A stretch of DNA of 64,000 nucleotides from Paracentrotus lividus (lineage: Eukaryota > Echinodermata > Echinoidea > Camarodonta > Echinidae), in assembly GCA_940671915.1 (NCBI GenBank), contig CALNVZ010000041.1:109222-173221 (forward strand), given 5' to 3'. Under the pieces are notes generated by a model, which worked only from the letters and a program-made list of their open reading frames with translations, was not told the DNA's origin and searched no databases. A program made the position numbers and the translations under genes. Below are positions 20,588 to 32,488 of this stretch, piece after piece (position 1 is the stretch's first letter; each line of letters begins with the position of its first letter).

Positions 20588-23500
20588 GATAAACAGGATC
20601 AAGTCCGTATTTTTCCTTGAAAGACTTTGCTTTAACAAAAAGCACGAAGTGATTTCAGTGCAACTTTTTAGTGTCCCAAGTGTTTTTTCGAATAATTCTA
20701 AGTTGTGCGAGAATTGCTGCTTTCTGAGATCGTAGATCTGGATGTTCGGGGAGATCTTGGTGATGGGCTCTCGATTCCCCTCTTCACCATCCCCGTGTGA
20801 CCAATTATCACCGGGGTGACTTCTGCCTTTGACATTCCACATTCGTTCGATCTCAATCCTCAGGTCTTGATATTTCAGCGCTTGTCCTTTCCTTGACTGC
20901 GAGGTTTATGTCGTGAGGGACGGATACTTCCGATGATGTTAACTTGTTTCCCTCTCTTACGATGATGTCTGGCTTTGTTACAGTTGATAGCTCTGTCTGT
21001 CATTATGCCGCGTTCCAATATATGGTACTTATCAGCCAGGCTGATTGTCTGTGGCTGATGTTCCCATGGATGGTCAACATGCTTGAGTCCCACGATCCTT
21101 TAGAAGTTGGCCAGTGTATATGCTTGGCAATGTTATCATGTCTGCTGATAATATTCTGTTTGGGGCCAAGATGGGGCATCCTGAATGCCAGATGCATTAG
21201 AGTTCAGGTTCTTTCCCACATAACTCTGCACGTGTCCTCTACATCTGATTGCAGAATGGATATCTCATATGCCGTGTCTTGATTACCTGATCTTTAATGG
21301 CAAATATAAACCCTTGTCCGTTTCTCCTTTCAGACCAAGCAGACTTTAGCCATCCGTGGGTGTTCTTTTTGTCACGAACTGGCGATTCGATTGTTTTTCG
21401 TGGTGACCGTGTGACGTTTTTGCCTGTAGATTTGTCTGCAATCTTTTGTTCAAGGAACGCTTCAGTTCTGTTCTCTCTTTTTCCCCGACTGGTAGAGCTA
21501 TCATGGTGATCTGTCAATGTCTTTCAATGCTTGTTTTAGTACATGAGTAATAGGCTGGGCTTTGGTCATAATCGTGAGATATGTTTGTCATGTATCTCTT
21601 GGGACTGGATAGGTAATTGGCAAGCTGTATAACTCCATATTCCATACCGTTTCTATCTGCTGAAGACCTCTTTCCAAGGTCGCGGGGGAGATACAACCTT
21701 TTCAACAGCAGCTTTTGGTGGTGAAGTCTGTGCATTGTCAATTGCTTCTCTTGTCATGACATCCAGCCTCGTATATCCTCGATTTCCAGTTTATTATTCA
21801 AAACTATACCTTAGCACGGGGATAGCAAGTGTATTGATAGCCTCCATTTGTTTTTGGCGTTAAGTTCAGATTCTAATAGAGCCTCAGTCTGTGTTTGTAC
21901 TCTGTCTTTGCCTTCTCTTGCATTACGTTGTGGCTGATGCTGTCATTCTCTATCATGCAAGGGTATTTGTAGTGGATTCCCATTCGTCAGTTCCTTGATT
22001 GATACTTCTCGTCAGATAGGGGCATATCACGCTGTCTCCACCCTTCTTCCGCGGATAAGTGTAATCTTAGCACATTTTTCATGCCAAATTCCATCCGAAT
22101 GTCATCTGTGAATTGTTTAACAATGGCTATCAGACTTTGAAGTTCATCGATCATTTTTTGCATACAGCTGATGTCATCCATGTAGACCAAATGATTTACT
22201 GTCGCGCCGTAACATCATTTCCTTATATGCTATATCCGAAGTTGTAGCTTGCAAGAGGGAGGATACTGGGTTGAGAGCAAGACAGAAGAGTAAGGGGGAC
22301 AATGAATCTCCCTGAAATATCCCTCTTGATCCGGAGTCCCGTCTACCTTCATTGAGTATGCGTCTGTTGTTTTAGTGTCAGAGTTTGTGTTCCACAATTC
22401 ATGCTTTCAGATATGCACTGTATGATGTGTGGATTGATATGATACACCTCATAACTTTGATGATCCAGCTGTGTGGTACAACTATCGTATGCCTTTTTGT
22501 TAGTCTATCCATGCCATGATAGATTCGTTTGTCTCTGACGAGCATTCCCGGTGATAGCCTTATTTGTCAAGAGGTGGTCCTTGCATCTTTCTTCCCCTTT
22601 TCGGCAGCCTTTCTGTGAGACCTCCATGATAGTCATTGTCGTCGATATGCGCTCAATGTGCGTGCAAGCGTTGATGTAAGTAGCTTGTACATGTATTGAG
22701 GCATGTGATTGGCCTGTAGTTCTTGGCTTTTGTTGAGTCATTGCCTTTGTATAGAAGGTATGTTCTTCCGATTGGCAGCCATGCTTCGATATGTGTGACT
22801 CCTTTAACTATGTCATTGAATGGCATGTAGGAGAGGAATGTGACTGGTACAAAATTTCTTTATCGCAGAAATTCTGCAGGCCGTCTGGTCCAGGACTATT
22901 CCAGTTCTGTGAGCTCTTTATGATATTTTTTGAAGCTCTGATAATGTCAAATCCGTCAGTTGCTGAGGCTGGTACATTTTCCCATTTTCCTTTCCAGACT
23001 GTATCAAGGAGCTTCTCTGTGAGTGACATCATTTCTCCATAGGGCCTTCCAGTATCTGCTCGTTTCCTTTGTCGTGGGCGCTTCTCTAACTTCACTCTTG
23101 CTTGATCGTAGTGTCACGAAAAAACTTTTTCTATTTCCATGAAAGAGTTTGTTCTGTCGCTTGAATGCATTACTCTTCGTGTATCTCTTGATTCGTTGTT
23201 TCAAGCGTTGATCTTCATCTTGAGAGTTTCAAAACAATTATACGCGGTCCTCGTTTTTTTTCCGTTATCCCGGTATTTCTTGTCTAATCTTTCCATTATC
23301 CTCATCTTCTTTGATTGGGTGTTTCCCTTCTCCATTTCTCCTAGCTGTGCTAGCATCTTTGTGTAATTCTTCTATCTTTGATTGTATCCGTCTTTTCCAT
23401 TCGGTATCTTGGTTTGTGTTCTCCATTTTGATTGGGTGAATGCATTTCTAGTCCAATTTGTTCAACAACAGTCTTGGCTCCGGCCAAGTAGGCAATTTAT

Positions 23501-24373
23501 CATCCCTCATATCCGAGGGATTTGGCTCCACCTCTTTTAGCAGTTTATCTACTACGCTGATCACTTCGTGGTAGTCAACATCTTGTGTCAATTTTTTGGA
23601 ATGTGCGGTCGGGTCACTCATTGGTATTTCCTTTACATTTTGATGAGTTTTTTTCTTCAAGGCTATTAACAGTTGTTCCTCGAGACCTTGGTCTTCATCA
23701 GTTGTATACTGAGACTTCTGTTTGTCGATTCCTTGCAATTCATAACCATCTCAAGTATTTGCCCGTTCTGTTCATTCTCTGTTCTTTTGTTGGTTAATTG
23801 ATACTTCGGATGATGAACCTGTGATCCTCATTGATGCCATCTTCAACCGGGGCACTTTTAACACTTTATCTGTTGTTCTAGAAGTGTTAGGGAACATGCA
23901 CCCATTTGTTTTCTGCAGTTTTTGTTATTGATGTTTTCCTTCAATCCTACCAAGACTTCCTCCTGCATTCTTTGCATTTGTTTTGTAGATGATGGCAGGT
24001 CTGCAGTAGATGTTTTTGCAGAAGATTATTCCCCTGCGTTAGGCGGTTTCCCGTTTTCTGTTTAGTTGTGTAAGCTTCTGATTGTCTTCTTTCAGTTGGT
24101 TGACTATTAGACGCATCGCATACTGGAAGAAAAGAATCCCCTTCAGTTAACTTGATAGTATCTCTGCTCTTACTTTTCATTTAGTAGGTCAGAAGAGTTA
24201 GGGAGCATACTCCCAATCCTGGTTGATACCTTTTTTGCTAACTTTGCGCCTTTGTTCCTTTTGACATGTTCCGTGGCTCTCTCAAATTAGACTGTGGTCT
24301 GGACATACATGTTTCACTATCTTTTAAGCCAGTCGTCTTCATTTTTGTGATATCTTCACCTACGCTCAAGCCA

Positions 24374-24374
<1 letters not shown>
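20588..24374 (-). mobile_element. Decayed R4/Dong-type non-LTR retrotransposon inserted in an (ATT)n tract
   Basis: Minus-strand fragments appear in the expected order. Upstream region (23448-24450); NWNSPGPDGLQNF, the template region before the RT fingers (about 22900); QKGCRKGEERCKDHLLTNK, an RT motif (about 22600); VYMDDI with TDDIRMEFG, the catalytic RT motif (about 22170); a decayed Cys/His region at 21100-21250. After a frame change come KPDIIV (20958-20975) and VSVPHD, then KYQDLRIEIERMWNVK, the restriction-like endonuclease at the C-terminus. Order, YMDD and C-terminal nuclease fit the R2/R4/NeSL group and not APE-type elements. Many stops and frameshifts show it is dead. (ATT)n on both sides fits Dong-like target choice. 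It lies within the region upstream of the host gene start. Confidence 0.8.
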
Positions 24375-24375
<1 letters not shown>

Positions 24376-24447
<72 letters not shown>

Positions 24448-24490
24448 CATTTTATTATTATTATTATTATTATTTTTTTAATCATTATTA
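24376..24490. repeat. (ATT)n microsatellite, 5' junction
   Basis: About 35 ATT units with one interruption. Poly-isoleucine frames across it on either strand are artefacts. Confidence 0.95.
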
Positions 24491-24493
24491 TTA

Positions 24494-25332
24494 GGGGAGA
24501 CCGGGGATGGGTGTTACAAAATTCACATTTTGGGCCAGATAATTCTAATGAAAGTACTCACACACTCCATTGTGGGTCTGTTGTCAGCCTATTATGTTGG
24601 CTAAAACCTTAGGCACATAAAACTTGAAAACATGTAAACACTAATTAATTACAGCTTAATTAATGAAGACACTTTTTTGTAACAACCTACCTCGCATACG
24701 GGGTAGGTTGTTACACCATACGGGGTAAATTGTTACTATATGTAAACATACGGGGTAATTTGTTACAATGTGTAAATCTCTTACACCATACTTTTGTTTC
24801 AACTTTCCAGTTTCTTGGTCTCGTTAACAGTAGATCAAGTAGAGCTCTAAAATAGACTAAAGTAATAATAGAAATATCGAAATATTAACACCTGAAAATT
24901 GAAACAAAATTACTTGTGTAAAGCAATGTGTAATGTGTAATGCAGTTGGGGTAGGTTGTTACATCGACACGGGGTAGGTTGTTGTAACAACCTACCCCAT
25001 GGGTGATTTTACACATAAAATCAAGTGTAGCAAAGCCATTAGGCAGAATTACAGGGCATGGCTCAGGGGTATATAAGTGACATACATGTACCATATTCAC
25101 AATACCAGACTTTCATCATGTTCCTTCAGTTGTAAAAAATTCACTTGGAACTGTAAAAAAAAATGGTTTATGTTGATTTACTTTTTAATAAAACAACGGA
25201 GAAACCTCACGACCGGCAGTTCATGTGTAGGCTGTATATAGATGCCAATTAGCACGAACTCTCTTGTTCCAACTTAGCACACTGAGAACTGTAACAAACT
25301 GACGCGGTGTAACTTCCATCCGCGGTCTCCCC
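24494..25332. mobile_element. 839-bp TIR element of the GGGGAGACCGGGG family, TA target
   Basis: Ends GGGGAGACCGGGGATGGG and CCGCGGTCTCCCC, each flanked outside by TA. Internal sub-repeats of GGGGTAGGTTGTTACA and its inverse occur near both ends (24690-24770, 24945-25000). There is no coding capacity. It is the same family as 29138-29978 and the partial copy at 530. TA targets point to a Tc1/mariner-type mobiliser, which is an inference. Confidence 0.8.
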
Positions 25333-26499
25333 TAATATTATTATGGTCATTATTATCATCATCGTCATCATCAATGTTTTGTTAAACGCACAAAAGGAAA
25401 AAACAAATATATAAACGCATACGTCGTGTCACTTTACATCTTGTTAGCTGTTGTGTTACATCAGAGGCCTATAAAATGGATATAATTTATCATAACTCCA
25501 ACCCCCCCCCACAAAAAGAGGATAATAAATAAGAAAATAAAATTAAATAAATAAATTGGTAAATAAATAGATATGAAATAAGAAATGAAAATAAATAAAT
25601 TTATTAAATTACATAAAGAAAAGAAAATAATAATAATAATAATAACTCAATAATTACGAAATAAAGAAAAAACATATATAAATAGATAAATAGAAAATAA
25701 AAGTGAATACATACACAAAAAAAATGATAAATAAAAAATCAAAAAAAGAAAAGAAGAAAAGTAATCATAAATTAAGTAATTATTATTGTGGAGAAATAAA
25801 TGAATTGAATTAAATTCAAAGAATATAATTTACAAAACCGAGGTCGTGTGGGGCCTTGCTTATCAGTTGCGCCCACAAGGTTTTATGTCACCCGTAACGA
25901 CATTGTATTATAGATTGGCATTTTCATAAAATCATAAATCATAAGCATTATAGTATTAGTAGTCAAATAATTTGTACATGTATACACAATAACTGTAGGA
26001 TAGGGTGCCAAAATTTGTTTTCTATACACGAAGCAATTTTGATCCTCCTAGCAATCTTGGAATGAGATGAAATGTTTGTTAGTTTGTGTTTTTTGTTTTT
26101 GTTATTTTTGTTAACATAATCTCTTGTTTCGCATGGTCCTTGGATTTACCTTGTCATGATTGTGTTTGTTTCTTTCAGATTCAAGTCCGTCCATATTCAT
26201 CAAATATAATCTCTGTCCTCTCCGCGTCTGTTGACTGAATGGTGTTTTATATAAAAACGTCCCAAAATCACTTTTTAACTTTTCTACTTTACCATGAAAA
26301 ACGGTCACAAAAAGAGAGCAGGTTAAGTCGGTGATTTTGATCAGATTATATGCTCTCCGTGGTGATAATTTGCCGGGGTCAAACAACATGTACTGTGAAC
26401 CGCGTGGTTTAACCTCTGGGAGAATTAACCTCAAGGGAGATTACCTTACGATTGTCCCAAATGCTTATCTCATTCCCCCTGCTGCATATTTACGTTTCG
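25333..26499. other. 5' flank of the host gene; A/T-rich simple sequence
   Basis: 25500-25800 is dominated by AAATAAATA-type simple repeats. 26100-26499 is more complex and probably holds the promoter and 5' untranslated region of the gene starting at 26500; no TATA or initiator motif can be named with confidence. Open frames at 26111-26434 (minus) and 26331-26573 (plus, wrong frame) are not supported as coding. Confidence 0.45.
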
Positions 26500-26575
26500 A
26501 TGGAACTACAAATTGCTCGGAAGTGTTTTCATGCCGTCTTTCTCTTGGTGCTCCTAACCGAAGTTGCATGTGAAG
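26500..26575 (+). CDS. Exon 1: signal peptide of a mosaic scavenger-receptor-like protein
   Basis: ATG at 26500 (context TTTCGATGG) opens MELQIARKCFHAVFLLVLLT, then EVACE and one base, followed by the donor GGTAATTC at 26576. This has a short basic start, a hydrophobic core FHAVFLLVLL and a small-residue cleavage region (VACE), a classical secretory signal. The phase-1 donor matches the phase-1 acceptor of the CUB-like exon 524 bp downstream, and all later exons keep phase 1. This marks the translation start of the gene and separates it from the EGF exon upstream. Transcription start and promoter were not identified. Confidence 0.75.
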
Positions 26576-26587
26576 GTAATTCTCATT

Positions 26588-26620
26588 ATTGAAAAAAAAT
26601 ATATATATATATATATTATA
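26588..26620. repeat. (A)n-(TA)n tract in intron 1
   Basis: An A-run followed by about ten TA units, directly after the exon 1 donor; the rest of intron 1 holds AATA-type simple sequence at 26765-26890. Confidence 0.85.
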
Positions 26621-27099
26621 TTATCTTGTGCGCTCATTTTAATTGCGCTTCAAGCACTTGAATACAAATTTCACGCGAATAAGGTTACCAAATTAAGATG
26701 CGCATATCAGAACTTAAAACATTTAGAGTGTACCACTTTGCTTGGCCGGCGTAACGTACAAAAAAAAAAGAAATATAAATGATAAATAAATACATAAATT
26801 AATTGATTAATTATCCAATTAATAAATAAATGAAATAAATAAATAAATAATAAATAAATAAGAATAAACAAATGCATGTAAAAAAAATAAAAATTGAAAT
26901 CCTAGATCCGCGAGTATCTTATCAAACAAGTACCATATGAATTGTTTAACAATAAACAGCAAAATTTAGCCACTGCAATAGAATAAGACTTGTTTCTAAT
27001 TAAAAAATGATGCAAAGAAATGTGGCTGATCCTATTCAGTAATGTATAACAACTTTCTGTTTTTCATATTAATTTTGTTTTTCTTCTTCTTTTTTCCAG

Positions 27100-27414
27100 A
27101 TGTTTATGTTGACTGTAGGAGTGACGTTGTGATTGAACTTTCTAGTAACTCATCTGCTATTATAAAACACACTATCATCGCACCGGAAGGAAGAATGGTC
27201 CTCCTGAACTTTGATCACTTGAGTTTAGGCACTGCTGACACTGTGATCATCAGTGATACCATGAAACCAGTTGAAACGCAGAATTACGTGGCAGAGGGGA
27301 AACCGGCTTTCTCCCCATTCCTATCCAGGAGAAATATGCTTCAAGTAGTATTTGTCCCAGTTACCAGCCATGGGCGGCGATCTAACATTACAGCTTCCTG
27401 CTACGAATTATCTG
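27100..27414 (+). CDS. Exon 2: CUB-like domain
   Basis: Acceptor after a long pyrimidine tract (TTCTTCTTTTTTCCAG), donor G|GTACGA, phase 1-1, 315 bp. The 105 residues begin DVYVDCRSDVVIEL and contain GRMVLLNFDHLSLG, DTVIISD, FLSRRNMLQVVFVPV and a late ITASCYELSG. This fits the CUB pattern of beta strands with hLxFxHL, a DxVxIxD strand and a final LxVxF strand. Only two cysteines (near each end) are present, so it is a divergent or CUB-like fold. Two N-glycosylation sequons are visible (NSS, NIT). The role is probably extracellular binding; the ligand is unknown. Confidence 0.75.
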
Positions 27415-27442
27415 GTACGACACGCTCAAAATTGTTTGTTAA

Positions 27443-27889
27443 AGGGGAATTTCACCCTGGAATTATATTGGTTTAAAAAAATGCAGAAAAATGAAAAAAA
27501 AAATATTAGTAAAAGTTTGAAGAAAATCGACCGAAAAATAGCGAAGTTATGAATATGTAAAGTTTTGATTCTGTGACGTCACATGCGAGCAGCTCTCCCA
27601 TGTGTTGTGTATGTAGATTCCATAAATTTGTCTTTGTCCATGGTTCTTGATAAAGAAATAGGTCAATTTGATAGAGGCATTTATTTGAACATATGTTTGA
27701 TGATATATCGACCGGACAGATGACATATTACATAGGAGAACTGCTCGCACGTGACGTCACAGAATCAAAACTTTGAATATTCATAACTTCATTATTTGTT
27801 GGTCGATTTTCTCCAAACCTTCACTCATATTTTTCTTTTATTTTTTCTACATTTCTAAAACCAATTTCAACCCAGGGTGAACTTCCCCT
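27443..27889. mobile_element. 447-bp TIR element with TTAA target duplication
   Basis: Ends AGGGGAATTTCACCCTGG and CCCAGGGTGAACTTCCCCT, flanked by TTAA at 27439-27442 and 27890-27893. The interior is also partly self-complementary (TGACGTCACATGCGAGCAGC / GCTCGCACGTGACGTCA). TTAA duplication is typical of piggyBac and Kolobok transposons. It sits 28 bp after the CUB exon donor. Confidence 0.85.
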
Positions 27890-27893
27890 TTAA

Positions 27894-28060
27894 TGGAGAA
27901 TGAAACCCTTGAAAACAGTTTAATTGTAGAAAACAGAACAGTTCAAGAAACACAACAATTAAATTGGGCGAAAATTGAAATAATAAGCACTTGAATGTTG
28001 AGATCAATAATGCTATGAGATTTTCACACAGGCAATAGCAAAAAAATATATAGCAGTGTA
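27894..28060. mobile_element. Left fragment of a second TTAA family
   Basis: TGGAGAATGAAACCCTTG and the following GATCAATAATGCTATGAG match the terminus and flank of the complete element at 36615-37214. It shares its TTAA with the neighbouring element at 27443-27889. A matching inner fragment (GACCAAGATGTGTGATTT) appears at about 29008-29075, so the element is split by about 950 bp. Confidence 0.6.
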
Positions 28061-28162
28061 TAGTGGAGAAGAAGTGTAACACTATAGTACTATACACATT
28101 CGATCGAGAGATTTAGTGGCTCGAATTTTTGTACGGTCTAAATGCATATTGCACGTGAAAAC

Positions 28163-28217
<55 letters not shown>

Positions 28218-29137
28218 CCTGCGTCAAATTTCATATAATATTCTACCTTCTTAAATTTTGAGTTTTGGATGGTAGCAAGGTTGAGAAGTTAGAGATGCAT
28301 TCTCACTCACAACCTTGATTTCCATGAAAACCTACCAAAAAAGTCAGTGCCTATGCCTCCTTTTTAATTTTGTAGCCGCAAAATGTTTTAAACGTATAAC
28401 AACAATTTTCAAAATGGATGATTTAATTTTCCCGTTTTATTTTCTTGAAAAAATTGGAAATGTAGATTTTATCATTTTTTTCTAATATAAACAAGTATCT
28501 TAAACTCTTGACGACCGTCCTGCCCCCTCACCACGTCAGTGCCTATGAAAAATTGCCCTCTAATGGGTTTAGCACGTAGGAGCCAAAACGTACAGAATAT
28601 TTTTAAAGTGATTCCGATTCCCATTATGTTTCGTTGTAATGATTGAAAATGTTAATTTTGTCAAATTTAAATAAATTGTCTTGCATATTCATTTTTTTAA
28701 CTCTTGAAGACCCGAATCCCCAAAATAGTCAGTGCCTATGTTTGACACGTAAAACACATGTTTTTGAAGTTGATAATATTCCCCTCTTTTTTCATTAAAA
28801 TAATTAAAAATAATTTTCCTTTTTATAATCAAGCATTCTAAACTCTTCACGACCTTAGGTTTTCAATAAGAAAGTATCGTTATCTGGCGTTCAACACATG
28901 CAATTCCTCAGCGCAAGCGCTGTACTGATTGAATAATACATGTATTTCCAATACTACACCGTTTTATGTGCATAATCCGGGCGAACTCGCACCTCTCCAT
29001 TATATTCTCTTTGGCAATAAGACCAAGATGTGTGATTTTCACACTTGAACAACTCTCCCATTCCCTGATCAGAGACATTTCTTCATGAAAAGAATGTCAG
29101 GGACCATATTCATAAGATCTTCTGGCGTGCCAAAGTA
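28061..29137. other. Intron sequence, no gene; poly-T at 28166-28217
   Basis: AT-rich, with a T-run of about 50. AGTCAGTGCCTATG and CTCTT(G/C)ACGACC recur several times between 28340 and 28860, suggesting a degraded internal tandem repeat of roughly 200 bp. The material interrupts the TTAA element fragments on either side. Confidence 0.5.
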
Positions 29138-29978
29138 GGGGAGACCGGGGACAATTGTAAAACTTTTATCCCAAATTTGACTTCCCAACTTTATTATAGC
29201 TAAATACTTGCTTAAAACTAAGTAAAACGAAATATGGATATCTCAGCTCGACATACGAATTGATTTGGGTTAAATAAAACTATCTATTGTGAAGCCATTG
29301 TCATTTAAAAACAAGAGGTCGACTGCTACAATTCCCCCTGAACCCGGGGCACATTGAATTAAAACATTCTGTTTTTCTTTATCAAAACTATGCACTTGAC
29401 AGGTCCAAGATTAAAACAACATTAACCATGAAGCTTATTGTAATAAAACGAGACAGTGCTTGATTCAAGTAACACTATATTTTCCACTTGCTACATGCAT
29501 GGCATGGGTTTATTGCAGCAGTTTACGTGTTCTGTACGGGCTATGGCAGCGCGCTGCATTGTCAGGAGTCTAGGTAGGGGGCAAACGTTCTAAGTTAACA
29601 GTATTGTTACTATTGCCCCTGTGGTGGGCGACCATATTTGGAGAAATTTGTTTCTATCTTAGCTCAGGTATTCATCGTTGAATCTTTAGCAAAATACAGG
29701 CCTAAGAATATAATTTCTAAATAGATAAAAATGACAGCCATAGCTTAACCACATATTTGTCCAGAAGAATAGTACTTTCCTGCTAAATTTTTTTTCCCCC
29801 TCTCTCTAAAAAGTTCAACAAACCCTTAAAACTGTTTGCACTCAAACAGCATATGCAGTGATGGAATGTACATGCTATGTACACATGTCTAAGTTTTAGC
29901 GTGTTTCTGCTCGGAATGGGAGCCTCTAGCTGTTACAAGTGTCCCTCGTTACAATCAAGTACAGTCCCAGGTCTCCCC
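29138..29978. mobile_element. 841-bp TIR element of the GGGGAGACCGGGG family, TA target
   Basis: Ends GGGGAGACCGGGGACAATTG and CCCAGGTCTCCCC, flanked by TA at 29136-29137 and 29979-29980. Length is almost identical to the 24494 copy. There is no coding capacity. An internal stretch at 29640-29700 is the inverse of 830-895 in the minisatellite region. Confidence 0.85.
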
Positions 29979-30030
29979 TACTCAAGCTCATTTGTATACA
30001 GGTATTTTTCTTCGCATGCCTGCTTACTGC

Positions 30031-30450
30031 TTACTGCGCCCAAAACCCTCCTGGGTCGTAGGGGCACTGCTTGAGAGAACGGTGTACCGTATTCCTCCAT
30101 CTATCCCGGTTGTGATCGAGGGCCTGGCTTTGGAAAAAAGATAGCCTGGTCCACTCTGTTATGTTATCAGTCCATGTTTTCTTTTGTCTTCCTCTTCTCC
30201 TCTTCCCCTGAACAGTTCCTTGTAGGATGGTTTTTGAAAGGCCATTTGATCTTGTTACATGGCCATACCATTTAAGCTTCCTCTTCTTTATAGTGGACAG
30301 CAAATCTTGGTAGTTCTTCATGTGACGGCCCACTCTTCTGCGTACCTCTTCATTGGTCACATGGTCTGTATATGAGATGCCCAGTAGTCTCCTAAAGCAT
30401 CTCATTTCTGCTGCTTGAATTTTTCCTTCAAGTTCGGCAGTCAAGTCCAC
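30031..30450 (-). pseudogene. C-terminal tail of the retroelement polyprotein
   Basis: About 139 residues: LTAELEGKIQAAEMRCFRRL, VRRRVGRHMKNYQDL, KLKWYGHVTRSNGLSK, GKRRRGRQKKTWTDNITEW. This region lies after the RT and thumb in related elements. It is in line with the endonuclease fragment but separated from it by only a few codons, proving the internal loss. Confidence 0.7.
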
Positions 30451-30465
30451 AATTCTCTTCTCTTA

Positions 30466-31420
30466 TCACACATCACCAATATCTTGTTGGTAACCCACGG
30501 TTGAGTCTTCTTGCGGGATTTCCCCCAGAGTGTCCTTCGCTGTTTCATTCATGGTTTCGTTGAAATGCTCTGTCAATGACTCTGCATTGGTGTCGTCAAG
30601 AGTGAGTAGTGGTGCAAACTTTCCTCCAATTGCTGCCTTGAAGGCACCTGCAATCATGGTGTCTTTCAATTTGTCCAGGTTGAGCTTGATTCTGGTATTT
30701 CCATGCTTTTTTGACTTCCTCAGTTTGACTTTGAAGTTCTGCATTACCATGTCATGATCACTTCCAATGTCTGCACCAGGATAAGTTCTTGTGGAGGCTC
30801 TTTTGATTCCTGACGTGAACCGATTCTGCACTAGTATATAGTCAATTTGGTTATGATAAAGTCCATTCAGTGCATGCCAAGTCCATCTCCTTGAAGCCTT
30901 GTGCTCCCCAGAGTATTCGCTAGCACATATTGTTATAGCTGGCAAATTCCAATAGCCGAAGTCCTCTGTCGTTAGTTGTTTCATTGCATGAGGGACCGCA
31001 GAAATCATTCCAATCCTTCAAGGCGTCTTTGCCTACTTTGGCATTCCAGTCTCCTTGTATAATAAGAATATCTTTCGTATCGACCTTTTCGATAGACTCT
31101 TGGAGTTGAGTGTAAAATACCTCCATTGTATTGTCGTCATAGGTTGTAGTTGGGGCATACGTCTGTATTACTGTGATATTAAACGGTGATGCTTGTAGGC
31201 GGATGGAGATAACCCTACTTGAAATAGGTTGCCAGCCTAGAACACATTCCTTGATGTTCTTCTTCACAAGAAAGCCAACACCATTAGTATGCGTATCCTT
31301 CTCCTAGATTTTTCAATCTAACCTCACATAGACCTACTATGTGCCAGGTGTACTTTTCTAGTTCATAGGTAAATTCATGGAGCTTGCCTGTCTGGGCAAG
31401 TGTTCTTACATTCCATGTCG
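30466..31420 (-). pseudogene. Endonuclease part of the retroelement (broken)
   Basis: Recognisable APE-type endonuclease motifs in order: NVRT, VRL after a glutamate (GLCEVRL), YAPT, GDWNAKVG, DYILV, SDHDMV. The reading frame changes near 31290 and 31000. In this protein group it nicks target DNA; this copy cannot be functional as it stands. Confidence 0.7.
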
Positions 31421-32130
31421 CTAAAGATGTATAGTCTCTTTAATACTCTTAACCTCCTTTTGGGGGTTTCACCAGTAGCTAACTTTTCACGTCCGTCCTG
31501 GTATATAACGGATGGCAGTCCTTGTTCCGGGCGTCGACCGAGCCGGTATGAGGTTTATTGTATTGTTCATCATGCCGTGTGTCTTGGGCAGATAAGACCT
31601 GGCGGCGCCCATCCCTCTCCACGCCTGTGGTTCCAATAGATAGCCGGTGGGTGATTCATCACCTCACACGCCCTTGCCGAACAGGGAAGGATCCCAGAAC
31701 GGCGTGCCTACCGTAAAAGCACCCTATTTCACCCATAAGTGGGACCATTTATTAAGGATGGTTCCCTGGGAACTGTCTGTGTAGTAGAGCGTATTCCACA
31801 CGCCGGTGGGTCATACATACCCTAGACTACTGAGGGGTTCCCACCCCGAGCACACGTCTGCATTGCTGCATTTTACTACTCCCGACCGCAAGGCCGGTTT
31901 CCCCAGGTGAGGTGGGACTGGGACCCTTACGTGCACTCGCAGCAGTAACCCATGTCAACCCGTACTACAGCAGTGTCTCGAGATGACTGTTGCTGAAGCC
32001 AGATAGAGTTGAAAGCAGATGCTTCTGGGCTACTACTACCAAAACCCTCACCCATGCTTGGCATGAGCTTATTCATCCACCACCAACATTCATAAAAAAT
32101 ATTCAGTTTAACAACGTAGAAGGATGACAT

Positions 32131-32488
32131 TATTTATGACTATTGTTGCCTGGTACATTCCTTTAGAGAAGCCTACCTGGCTCCACTTTACCACTGGGGA
32201 GTGTTATTCACAAAACTTTACTTGATTTACTTTTCACAATATTAACTTAAAAACGATATACTTGATCATGATCTGACCCCTTATAACTTTTTTTGATGTA
32301 ACTTCATTTATCCTTAAGTTTTAGTTTATAAGGCATTATTGGCGGGTTCTCAGTTTTTATGTTAGTGTATTATAATGTCAAAGTAATATTGCATTTCAAT
32401 ATTGTCATCTCTCTAATTTTCGCAATATCAATAACAATTTTCTTGCGAAACAAATCTATGTGGAAAGGTTTGATCTGCTAATTGCCTA
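32131..32488. other. Intron sequence, no gene seen
   Basis: AT-rich sequence between the retroelement and the TIR cluster. No domain, RNA gene or terminal repeat recognised. Confidence 0.5.

Larger units (their letters stand above)
30015..32130 (-). mobile_element. Non-LTR retroelement with endonuclease and C-terminal tail but no reverse transcriptase
   Basis: 5' GC-richer leader at 31640-32130, then the N-terminal endonuclease start (TWNVRTLAQTGKLHEF, about 31390-31420). Next come VIQTYAPTTTYDD and IIQGDWNAKVGKDA (30920-31267), then after a frame change QIDYILVQNR and GSDHDMVMQNF (30466-31008): an APE-type endonuclease. The frame then passes almost at once into RCFRRLLGISYTDHVTNEEV ... KLKWYGHVTRS ... 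GRRRGRQKKTW (30031-30450), the usual end of the pol protein in this group. The RT domain expected in between is missing; the junction is near 30445-30470. A stop near 31300 and the frame shift add to the damage. Confidence 0.75.

Noticed and set aside
24238..24481. Poly-isoleucine open frames on both strands
   Set aside because: They are produced by the (ATT)n tract at the border of the retrotransposon.
26331..26573. 80-codon + frame across the start of the host gene
   Set aside because: The signal-peptide reading uses a different frame (ATG at 26500) that ends in a phase-1 donor; the 80-codon frame has no domain or splice logic.
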